From assembly GCA_016720905.1 (NCBI GenBank), contig JADKJT010000017.1:1-64000 (forward strand): a stretch of 64,000 bases of DNA, written 5' to 3'. Source of the stretch: Gemmatimonadaceae bacterium (GTDB lineage: Bacteria; Gemmatimonadota; Gemmatimonadetes; Gemmatimonadales; Gemmatimonadaceae). Of the stretch, positions 42,880 through 50,227 are shown in pieces. The translations under genes were made by a program, and so were the position numbers. Below the pieces are notes generated by a model. The model was not told the origin of the DNA and made no database searches. It saw only the letters and a list, made by a program, of their open reading frames with translations. Positions within the stretch are counted from its first letter, which is position 1. Each line of letters starts with the position of its first letter.

Positions 42880-44454
42880 CTAGAAGTGCATCGCGTTCGC
42901 ATGCTCCCACGCCCGCGACATCCCCGTCGTGGCCGGACTGGTCAACAGCTGACCCGGCTCCAGGTGCGGATAGATGTCCGCATAGCTGCGGATTTCCATG
43001 GCGCTCACCCGCTTCATGATGAACCACGGCTTGAGTTCCTGGGGCTGCTGCAGCCCGGTGGCGCCCAGCACCTCGAAGAAGCTCTTCACGGTCTCACGAT
43101 GATAGCGGGCCACGCGCTGTGACTTGTCGCCCACATGCAGCCCCGCCACCAGTTCGGGGTTTTGCGTGGCCACGCCCGTAGGGCAGTGATTGCTGTTGCA
43201 GCGCAGCGCCTGAATGCACCCAATGGCAAACAGCATGGCCCGAGCGGCATTACACATGTCGGCGCCTAGCGCCACTTTGGTGGCCAGTGCAAATCCGGTG
43301 TTCACCTTGCCCGAGGCAATCACGCGAATGCGGTCGCGCAGGTTGACGCCCACCAGCGCATTGTGCACGAATGACAGGCCTTCATTGAGCGGCGTCCCCA
43401 CCGAGTCGGAGAATTCCAACGGGGCCGCGCCGGTGCCGCCCTCACCACCATCCACCGTGATGAAGTCCGGCGTGATCCCGGTGTCCAGCATCGCCTTCAC
43501 AATGCCCAGAAATTCATGTCGCTTGCCCACGCACAACTTGAATCCAATAGGCTTGCCACCCGACGCATCACGCAGGCGCTTGATGAACAGCAACAGCTCG
43601 GTCGGCGTGGAGAATGCCGTGTGGGCGGGAGGCGAGATGACATCCTCACCGGGCACGACACCGCGAATCTCGACAATCTCCGGCGTCAACTTGGCCGCCG
43701 GCAGGATGCCCCCGTGTCCCGGCTTGGCGCCTTGCGACAGCTTGATCTCCACCATCTTCACATTGGGCAGCACCGCCTTGTTGGCGAACTCGGTCTCATT
43801 GAATCGACCCTGCTTGTCGCGACAGCTGAAGTACCCGGTGCCAATCTGCCAGAAGAGATCGCCGCCCGGTTCCATGTGATACGGGCTCAGGCCACCCTCA
43901 CCCGTGTTGTGCGCAAAGTTGCCAAGCCTGGCGCCCGTGTTGAGGGCCAGAATGGCGTTCTTGCTGAGCGATCCATAGCTCATGCTCGACACGTTGAAAA
44001 TCGACGCCGAGTACGGCTGCAGGCAGTCCGGGCCACCTACGGTAACGCGCGCATGCGTGGGATCGGGATGCACGGGGGCCAGCGAGTGGTTGATCCATTC
44101 GTAGCCCGTGGCATACACGTCCTTCTGCGTCCCGAAGGGCAGGGTATCGAGTTCTCCCTTTGCCCGTTGATAGATCACCGAGCGATCGTTGCGACTGAAC
44201 GGCTTGCCGTCGCTGTTCGACTCGATGAAATACTGGTTCACTTCGGGACGGATCATCTCCAGCAAGTATCGCGCATGCCCGATGAGCGGGAAGTTGCGCT
44301 TGATGGCCTGCTTGGTTTGCACCATGTCGGCCACCCCGCGCGCGACCAGCGGCAGGACCACGACGTAGGTCCACAATATCGGCGGCCACGCGAACGAGAT
44401 TCCCGCCACGGCAAGCACCAGGGCGGCTGACACGACAATGAAGAGGGTACGCAT
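42880..44454 (-). CDS. membrane-anchored GltB-like FMN-binding glutamate synthase family protein
   Basis: Protein of 524 residues matching the central FMN domain of glutamate synthase large subunit (archaeal-type GltS), without the amidotransferase domain. Two N-terminal hydrophobic segments (TLFIVVSAALVLAVAGISFAW written as one short stretch, then ILWTYVVVLPLVARGV) suggest membrane anchoring. The FMN site is in FITVDGGEGGTGAAPLEF; a Cys cluster CNAARAM ... GCIQALRCNSNHCPTG fits the 3Fe-4S centre. Lacking the glutaminase part, it may use ammonia, another amidotransferase or a different substrate. It is monocistronic, with the palindrome downstream. Confidence 0.9.
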   Translation of the reverse strand: MRTLFIVVSAALVLAVAGISFAWPPILWTYVVVLPLVARGVADMVQTKQAIKRNFPLIGHARYLLEMIRPEVNQYFIESNSDGKPFSRNDRSVIYQRAKGELDTLPFGTQKDVYATGYEWINHSLAPVHPDPTHARVTVGGPDCLQPYSASIFNVSSMSYGSLSKNAILALNTGARLGNFAHNTGEGGLSPYHMEPGGDLFWQIGTGYFSCRDKQGRFNETEFANKAVLPNVKMVEIKLSQGAKPGHGGILPAAKLTPEIVEIRGVVPGEDVISPPAHTAFSTPTELLLFIKRLRDASGGKPIGFKLCVGKRHEFLGIVKAMLDTGITPDFITVDGGEGGTGAAPLEFSDSVGTPLNEGLSFVHNALVGVNLRDRIRVIASGKVNTGFALATKVALGADMCNAARAMLFAIGCIQALRCNSNHCPTGVATQNPELVAGLHVGDKSQRVARYHRETVKSFFEVLGATGLQQPQELKPWFIMKRVSAMEIRSYADIYPHLEPGQLLTSPATTGMSRAWEHANAMHF

Positions 44455-44494
44455 GGAGTGATAGTATCGGCCCCCAGCGTGCGGAGTTGAGTCG

Positions 44495-45952
44495 TTAGCG
44501 ACCCAGCCCCAACTTGGTCCACACCCACACCGCGCATTGGTACTGCAGCTTCGTCATCAAGGTCCCAGGTAGCTTGGTCGCGCGACTGTACACCTCCACG
44601 GCCGCCACGCTGAGCGGATCGAGCGTCTCGACCGCTTCAACGGTTGTCGGATGGCCGTCAATCCGAAAGTCCACCTGATCGCGGATGGCCGCGCACTGCC
44701 GCGGTGTACCGATGCCAAAGACCAGGTTCTTCAGTCCGCGCCCCCGGATGGCAACATTGGGCACCGTGCGCAACACCGAGGAGAGATCCGGATATCGCTT
44801 GATGTCGGTTGAATCGCGAACCACTCCCGATCCGGTGCGCCGCCGCTCCTCGAAGTCACGGATTCGCACCGACATCACGGTTGCCCTCACCGTGACCGCT
44901 TCGAGGGTCTGCGCCGTGCTCATGGGAACTGTCAACCGCACGGTGTCGCCGGCCATCAGGTTGATGAAGCTGGTGTACGGCTGCAGGCCAATGGACACGA
45001 CGGTCACCTGTCTTGAACCCGCAGGGACATCGCGCACCATGAAACGGCCGTCCTCGCCGCTGCGGACCTCAGCCATGGTTTCCACGGCGATGGCGGCGTT
45101 GGCGATGGGCGCACCGGCCGCATTGGTCACCAGGCCGATCACCACGCCGGTTGGCGTCGCGGCTGTTGGCGCGACGGGCATACTGTCGCGCGCAACACCA
45201 GACCCCGTGACGGCGGGAGCCGCCACTACTCGCGAGACGAGCACGTCACGTCTCCGAACCCGCACGGTGGTGGCCTCCAGCTCAAGCGCGCTTACCGAAA
45301 GCGTATCCGCCGAATCCAGCGCTGCGCGCAACGTGAGCGGCGTGCCGGCAGGTACGCCGCACAACGCAAATTCTCCGCGGGCATCAGTGATGGATTGCCG
45401 ACGCCAGCGCCGCTGCCCGATGCTGGCCAGCGAACTGCCGCCGCCCACCAGATCAATCCACGACACGTCAACCAGGGCACCCGCCTGCGCAAGCCCGCCA
45501 ACCGCGTCGCGCACCGTGCCGTACACCAGGGCGCTGTCACGGGGGGCGGGCACCTCACCGCACGCCGCGCGCCACAGCGTTTCGAACGACGGCACGGCGA
45601 GAACAACCTTCGGTGTCTTCGGCTGCACCATCACGCGTGCCGACACGCCGGAAAGGCCGAGACTGTCAAACGCGGCATGCTGCATGGTGAACTGCTGTTG
45701 GCCCTCGGGCACGCTATCGAGCCGAAATCGTCCCTTCTCATCGCTGGTGGTGCTTCGACTGGTTCCAACAACGGAGATGAACGCATCGCGCAGCGGTCGT
45801 TTGGCCAGACTGTCGTAGGCCATGCCTTCCACTCGAGCGAGACGTGCGGTCGATTGCGCCGACGCGTACGATGCCGCCGCCGTCGCGGCACTGACGAGCG
45901 CCCACAGCGCAGTCAGCACGCGCCGCACATTCGGCCGGTGGATGCGTTTCAT
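44495..45952 (-). CDS. carboxypeptidase-regulatory-like / TonB-plug protein without barrel (copy 2)
   Basis: Exported protein of 485 residues (signal peptide ending AASYASAQS). Two CarboxypepD_reg-like beta-sandwiches are seen: KRPLRDAFISVVG ... SDEKGRFRLDSVPEG, and GVVIGLVTNAAGAPIANAAI ... RDVPAGSRQVTVV. The C-terminus resembles a TonB-receptor plug (SSVLRTVPNVAIRGRG, DGHPTTVEAVETLDPLSVAA), ending VWVWTKLGLGR with no beta-barrel after it. Cys in RQCAAIRD and YQCAVWVW could form a disulfide. The upstream gene is a close paralog and overlaps the ATG (ATGA), so this is a tandem duplication. Confidence 0.82.
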   Translation of the reverse strand: MKRIHRPNVRRVLTALWALVSAATAAASYASAQSTARLARVEGMAYDSLAKRPLRDAFISVVGTSRSTTSDEKGRFRLDSVPEGQQQFTMQHAAFDSLGLSGVSARVMVQPKTPKVVLAVPSFETLWRAACGEVPAPRDSALVYGTVRDAVGGLAQAGALVDVSWIDLVGGGSSLASIGQRRWRRQSITDARGEFALCGVPAGTPLTLRAALDSADTLSVSALELEATTVRVRRRDVLVSRVVAAPAVTGSGVARDSMPVAPTAATPTGVVIGLVTNAAGAPIANAAIAVETMAEVRSGEDGRFMVRDVPAGSRQVTVVSIGLQPYTSFINLMAGDTVRLTVPMSTAQTLEAVTVRATVMSVRIRDFEERRRTGSGVVRDSTDIKRYPDLSSVLRTVPNVAIRGRGLKNLVFGIGTPRQCAAIRDQVDFRIDGHPTTVEAVETLDPLSVAAVEVYSRATKLPGTLMTKLQYQCAVWVWTKLGLGR

Positions 45953-47418
45953 TTTCCGAGCGCCGCCTTGGTCCAGACGACTATGGTGCACTTGGCTGGA
46001 ATGACCAGATCGGAGGGATACAGTCGACGATAGACTTCGACCACCGCGACCTCCCGGTTATCGATCAACGGGAGTTGATCGAGCAGCGCCGGGTGACCAT
46101 CAAGCACGAGCCGGAACGAGGGGCAGACACGCCCCGCCGACAAGGCAAACCGCCCAGGAGTACCACGAACGTCGAGGAACGGGATCGTGGTGAGGGCGGT
46201 GTACATGGTCGCGTACTTCCCAACCTCGGTGGAATCACGGATGGTGCCAAGCCCAAGCCGCTTATGGTCCTCGATGGTGCGCTCGCGCATACCCACTATG
46301 GTATTGGCCTTCACCTTCACGGCTGACAGTGTCTGCACACTGGTCATCGGCACCACCAACTGCGCCGTGTCGCCCACGCGCACGTCAAACGTCACCACGT
46401 ACGGCTGCATCCCGATCACCACCACAGCGGCCTGGCGAGTGCCGGGCGGTACGTGTCTCACCAAAAACCGACCGTTCTCACCTGTACGGACTTCCGGCAT
46501 CGTGTCGATGGCCACCGCCGCATTCGACAGCGGCAGCCCTGCCGCGTTGGTGACAATGCCGCTCACGGTACCGGTGGACTGGTCCAACTCGCTGTCTGTT
46601 GGCGGCCGGGAACCGGTCGCGCGTCCCGGCACCGAATCAGCTGACCGAGCAAAGCCAACGCCGGTGCGTGTTGCCACCAGCAGGTCGAGCCGACGTACCC
46701 GCGACGCGATGGGTGTCAATTCGATTGACGTCACCGGCGCCGAATCGCGATGGGCCTGCAGCGTCAAGGCGGTATTCGCCGGTACACCGCACAAGGCATA
46801 CTCGCCGCGTTCATCGGTGTTCGCGAGGCGGTGCCATCGTCGCTGACCAATGCTGGCCAGGGAATTCCCGCCGCCGACGAGATCCACCCACGACGCGTCT
46901 ACCGTCGCACCTGCGATTTCGCGTTGTGTGCCAAGATCGCGCACCGTGCCGTACATCAACGCACTGTCCCGCGGCGCAGGGATCTCGCCGCACGCGGCGC
47001 GCCACAGCGTTCCGAACGACGGCACCGCGAGCACCACACGCGGCATGCCGCGCTGCACCAACACGCGCGAGGACATCCCCGACAGCCCGAGGCTGTCAAA
47101 CGCCGCGTGTTGCATGGTGAACAGCTGCGGACCTTCCGGAACACTGTCCATGCGAAAGCGCCCCTTGTCATCAGTAGTGGCGGTTCTGCCGATCGCCACG
47201 ATGGAGACAAAGGCCTGGCGCAAGGGCACTCTGGCCAGGCTGTCATAGGCGATGCCGTCAACGCGAAACAGGCGCGGCGCATCCTGTGCGTCGGCGCACG
47301 AAGCCGCGAAGGCCAGGCCACCAATGCTCGCCAGGCTCATCAGCGCGGTACGTCGAAGTCCAGCCAAGCGGCTAGGTGGCCGCGACACGCGTGCCGTGGA
47401 TGAAGGCATCAGCATCAA
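45949..47418 (-). CDS. carboxypeptidase-regulatory-like / TonB-plug protein without barrel (copy 1)
   Basis: Paralog of the next gene downstream, 489 residues, with the same order of parts: signal peptide (ending AASCADAQ), CarboxypepD_reg-like domain (VPLRQAFVSIVAIGRT ... FRMDSVPEGPQLF), the shared block LWRAACGEIPAPRDSALMYG, a second beta-sandwich (GIVTNAAGLPLSNAAVAID), and a plug-like end (DGHPALLDQLPLIDNREVA) closing with CTIVVWTKAALGK. No barrel follows. Start choice between the two leading Met codons and a later one before SLASIGG is uncertain. A role as a soluble plug-like binder or accessory to TonB receptors is inference. Confidence 0.8.
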   Translation of the reverse strand: MMLMPSSTARVSRPPSRLAGLRRTALMSLASIGGLAFAASCADAQDAPRLFRVDGIAYDSLARVPLRQAFVSIVAIGRTATTDDKGRFRMDSVPEGPQLFTMQHAAFDSLGLSGMSSRVLVQRGMPRVVLAVPSFGTLWRAACGEIPAPRDSALMYGTVRDLGTQREIAGATVDASWVDLVGGGNSLASIGQRRWHRLANTDERGEYALCGVPANTALTLQAHRDSAPVTSIELTPIASRVRRLDLLVATRTGVGFARSADSVPGRATGSRPPTDSELDQSTGTVSGIVTNAAGLPLSNAAVAIDTMPEVRTGENGRFLVRHVPPGTRQAAVVVIGMQPYVVTFDVRVGDTAQLVVPMTSVQTLSAVKVKANTIVGMRERTIEDHKRLGLGTIRDSTEVGKYATMYTALTTIPFLDVRGTPGRFALSAGRVCPSFRLVLDGHPALLDQLPLIDNREVAVVEVYRRLYPSDLVIPAKCTIVVWTKAALGK

Positions 47419-47436
47419 TCGTCTTGCCTCCCGTGC

Positions 47437-48609
47437 CTACGGCACGATCCCCGCCAGCGCTTGGCGGAAATGCACCCGTTGCCGCTCCCGCTGCGTTTCG
47501 TCAAACCATTCCAGTTTGTCCAGCATGGACAATGCGTCAGTGAGCGCGCGCCGGGCCGCGCCATTGTCGCGACGCGCCAGCAATCCATCGGCCAGCAGCG
47601 CGTAACCCAGCAGCTCTTCGGGGTACGCGGCGGTCATGCGTTGCCCGGCCACCACCGCCGAGTCAAGCGCACCGCGCGCCAAATATCCGCGCACCACCTC
47701 AGCCATCCACTTGGACGACGGTGCAACGCCAAATCCGACGCGTGCGCTGACCACGGCAAGCGCCTGGTCCAGCACGTTCCGCGGATCGCCACGGTGCCCG
47801 ATCAGGCTGTCGGCCGCCGTGCGACCGAGCTCCCACATCGCGGTCGCAAACACGAATCGCAGTCCCGCCGGGATCGTGACGAAGGGCGTCTCGGTGTGGC
47901 CAAGCCCGTCACCGTTCACCCGCGTGACGCGCCAGCGCGAGTCGAGGGAATCGCGCACAAATCCTTCCAGGCGAACGACGCCGGCCAGGCTGCGCGACTC
48001 GAGACTGCCGGCGGACAATACCAACTGTCGCACGCGTGTCGGTACCTGCTCCGCCTGCTGGCGCAAACACGACGTCACCGCTTGGGCAACCGAATCAGAT
48101 ACTGACGGGCTGATTGCAATGGTCGACGAGAACTGCTGCGGAGCCCGACACAGTGCCAACAACGCAAACCGCCCTCCCAGCGAGTGCCCGATCAACGTGC
48201 GATAGGGCACCGTGCGATACTCCCGATCGACATAGGGCAGCAATTCGTCGGTGAGAAAGCGCAGGAACGCCACATCATTGCGCGAGAGGTCAACACTCCG
48301 GTCGCCCTGCTCAATCCCCACCACAATCTGCGGTGGCATGGCAAAGTCGCGCGCATCACCAACCAGATCGTAGCCAACCGCGGCCACGGCCAGATCGAAA
48401 AACGGCCGCGCCTGTCCATCCAGCAACACCACCACGGGATACCGTTGCCGGGCCAATCGATAGTTGGGCGGCACGCTGATGTGCACCACGCGCGTTTCGC
48501 CCAGCACCCTGGAGGGAAGGCGCACCACGCGCGCCTGCGCGCCAGCCGTGGAGGCGCTGAACCACGCAAGCGCCAGCACCAGTCGCTGAGCCAGCGAACG
48601 AGGCGCCAC
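47437..48609 (-). CDS. exported esterase-D-type alpha/beta hydrolase
   Basis: Hydrolase of 390 residues with signal peptide (LVLALAWFSASTAGAQ). It matches the esterase D / siderophore-esterase fold: RYPVVVLLDGQARPFFDL, VVGIEQGDRSVDLSRN, nucleophile in TLIGHSLGGRFALLAL, and His in GLGHTETPF. The C-terminal 100 residues are helical, TPR-like (VVRGYLARGALDSAVVAGQR). The GTG at 48609 overlaps the stop of the LolA-like gene by one base and directly precedes the signal peptide. Possible substrates are ferric siderophores or acyl esters; no siderophore genes are near. Confidence 0.87.
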   Translation of the reverse strand: MAPRSLAQRLVLALAWFSASTAGAQARVVRLPSRVLGETRVVHISVPPNYRLARQRYPVVVLLDGQARPFFDLAVAAVGYDLVGDARDFAMPPQIVVGIEQGDRSVDLSRNDVAFLRFLTDELLPYVDREYRTVPYRTLIGHSLGGRFALLALCRAPQQFSSTIAISPSVSDSVAQAVTSCLRQQAEQVPTRVRQLVLSAGSLESRSLAGVVRLEGFVRDSLDSRWRVTRVNGDGLGHTETPFVTIPAGLRFVFATAMWELGRTAADSLIGHRGDPRNVLDQALAVVSARVGFGVAPSSKWMAEVVRGYLARGALDSAVVAGQRMTAAYPEELLGYALLADGLLARRDNGAARRALTDALSMLDKLEWFDETQRERQRVHFRQALAGIVP

Positions 48610-49385
48610 TATTTCTTGCGTGCCGCGATCCAGGCGGGCACGTTGGCCAGCAGCGGTTGGAATATCGTGTCGTCCAACGGCACGTCGGTCTTGATCTCCG
48701 AGTAGAGCTCTCGCTGGGCCATCCGGCCGCCCTGATAGAACACGATCTCGGACTCCACCCACCCCTGTCCCGCGCGCGCGTACTGCGCCACGCGTGTGTC
48801 GGCGATTCCCGCACCCGGACGCGCTTCCTTCTCGATGAGTCGCACCACGAGCTGCCGGTCGTTCTCAATCCAGAACTGCGACGATATCGAGTCGCCAACG
48901 CCAGCACCGATGACCGTGACCGGCCTCCCCATGTACGAATCGGTGCGCGACCGGGAGAGATCGATGCCCAATCCGACGACTTTGGCGATGGTCGTGGCCG
49001 GATCGTTTTCGGCAATGTCGGTGAACAGCACCATCAGCGGGTGCACGAACGGTCGACCCACCACGTTGCGGCCTGCGCGGCCCTGATACATCGAGTCACG
49101 TCGCACCAGCATCAACCGGGCGTTGGCGTCGCCCGGCGCGATGTCAATGCGCAGCAGACCGGGCGCCTTGAGCGACTCGTACCAGATTTCCTTTCGGCCA
49201 TCGCCGAATTGCGTTTCCTGAACGAAGGTCAGCGTTTTGTAGGTCTTGCCGTGCCACCGGGCGTGGATGCTGCGGATGGCCGTTTCGCCAACGGATTGGG
49301 CCGCGACGGCAACCGGACCGGTCACCAATGCGATCGCGGTACCCAGCGACAGTGCCACGCGAATTCCAAGGCGGCGCCGTCGCAC
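48609..49385 (-). CDS. exported LolA-like fold protein, function unknown
   Basis: Protein of 258 residues with a signal peptide (VALSLGTAIALVTGPVAVAAQ). Long amphipathic beta strands (TYKTLTFVQETQFGDGRKEI, LLRIDIAPGD, VTVIGAGVGDSISSQFWIEN, YARAGQGWVESEIVFYQGG) suggest the half-barrel fold shared by LolA, LolB and related lipid or peptide carriers. No enzyme motifs are seen. It is encoded between a TetR regulator (2 bp gap) and an esterase (1 bp overlap), so all three form a single transcript and it probably handles the same hydrophobic or ester compound. Confidence 0.72.
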   Translation of the reverse strand: MRRRRLGIRVALSLGTAIALVTGPVAVAAQSVGETAIRSIHARWHGKTYKTLTFVQETQFGDGRKEIWYESLKAPGLLRIDIAPGDANARLMLVRRDSMYQGRAGRNVVGRPFVHPLMVLFTDIAENDPATTIAKVVGLGIDLSRSRTDSYMGRPVTVIGAGVGDSISSQFWIENDRQLVVRLIEKEARPGAGIADTRVAQYARAGQGWVESEIVFYQGGRMAQRELYSEIKTDVPLDDTIFQPLLANVPAWIAARKK

Positions 49386-49387
49386 GG

Positions 49388-50035
49388 TCAGGCCACCTGC
49401 AGGTAGGCGCGCATGGCACCGGTGAGGTGATCCACCAGTTCATCGTCGGTGACCTGTGGCTCGTCGCCACGGTGATCGTTGAACAGGATCACCGACTGTA
49501 CCGTCGATTCCATCATGACGACCGCCATGGGAATGGCATGCAACGGATCGGCGTGGCGCCACTCCGCGCGACGCGCTTCGAGCAGGGCACTGAGTCGCTG
49601 CAACGCCGGCAATTGCAGTTGCGCGGCGTACGGTTTGAACTCCGGCGCGGGACGACCCCGCACATACAACAACAACGCTTTCAGCAGCTTGCGATTCTTG
49701 CGATAGTGCAGCACCCGCGACTGCACCCACCCCCGAATGACTTCGGCGGCGGGTCGCCCGTCCCACATGGCGTCGGAGAACGCGCGATCAAAGGTGACGC
49801 GACCGCGCTTGAAGAACCGCTCGTACCAGAACAGCAGCAGGGCGTCCTTGTCAGGAAAGCGCCCATAGAACGTTCCCACGGCCACACCCGCGCGCTCACA
49901 AATCTCCGAGACGGTCGCCTGCGCAATGCCCACCTCGGCGAACACGTGTTCGGCGGCGGCCAGTAGGGCCTCCTGCGTTTCGCGGCTGCGGGCCTGCTGC
50001 GGCGGGGTGGGCGTGAGGAGCCGGGATTTGTGCAT
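49388..50035 (-). CDS. TetR/AcrR-family transcriptional regulator
   Basis: Repressor-type protein of 215 residues. The N-terminal HTH is clear (ALLAAAEHVFAEVGIAQATV, ICERAGVAVGTFYGRFPDKD); the C-terminal ligand domain is all-helical with no recognisable signature. ATG 50035 is chosen because the HTH starts about 20 residues later and a perfect 20-bp palindrome sits 18 bp upstream. Heading an operon with a LolA-like protein and an esterase and diverging from an S9 peptidase gene suggests that it senses a lipid or peptide-like compound and autoregulates. Confidence 0.92.
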   Translation of the reverse strand: MHKSRLLTPTPPQQARSRETQEALLAAAEHVFAEVGIAQATVSEICERAGVAVGTFYGRFPDKDALLLFWYERFFKRGRVTFDRAFSDAMWDGRPAAEVIRGWVQSRVLHYRKNRKLLKALLLYVRGRPAPEFKPYAAQLQLPALQRLSALLEARRAEWRHADPLHAIPMAVVMMESTVQSVILFNDHRGDEPQVTDDELVDHLTGAMRAYLQVA

Positions 50036-50052
50036 CCTGTCCGGGAGAGGGT

Positions 50053-50072
50053 ATCCGAATACGTATTCGGAT
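50053..50072. promoter_or_regulatory. perfect 20-bp palindrome, probable TetR operator
   Basis: ATCCGAATACGTATTCGGAT is fully symmetric about its centre. It lies 18 bp before the TetR ATG and 155 bp before the S9 peptidase start, in the divergent intergenic region. TetR-family repressors usually bind such 15-20-bp palindromes overlapping their own promoter. It is more AT-rich than its surroundings. Confidence 0.8.
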
Positions 50073-50227
50073 TCAAATTGTGGCCCGGTTGACGGGCGGT
50101 CAAGTCGGTGGTGACCAGACGCGTCGGCCGGGGCCGCAGTCACTCATCAAGGGCCGCGCGGTGCGGTAGCTTTTGCCAGTCCAGTCGCAGGGTCATCAGC
50201 TGCAGAACCTTCTTCACGAGGTGGTTC

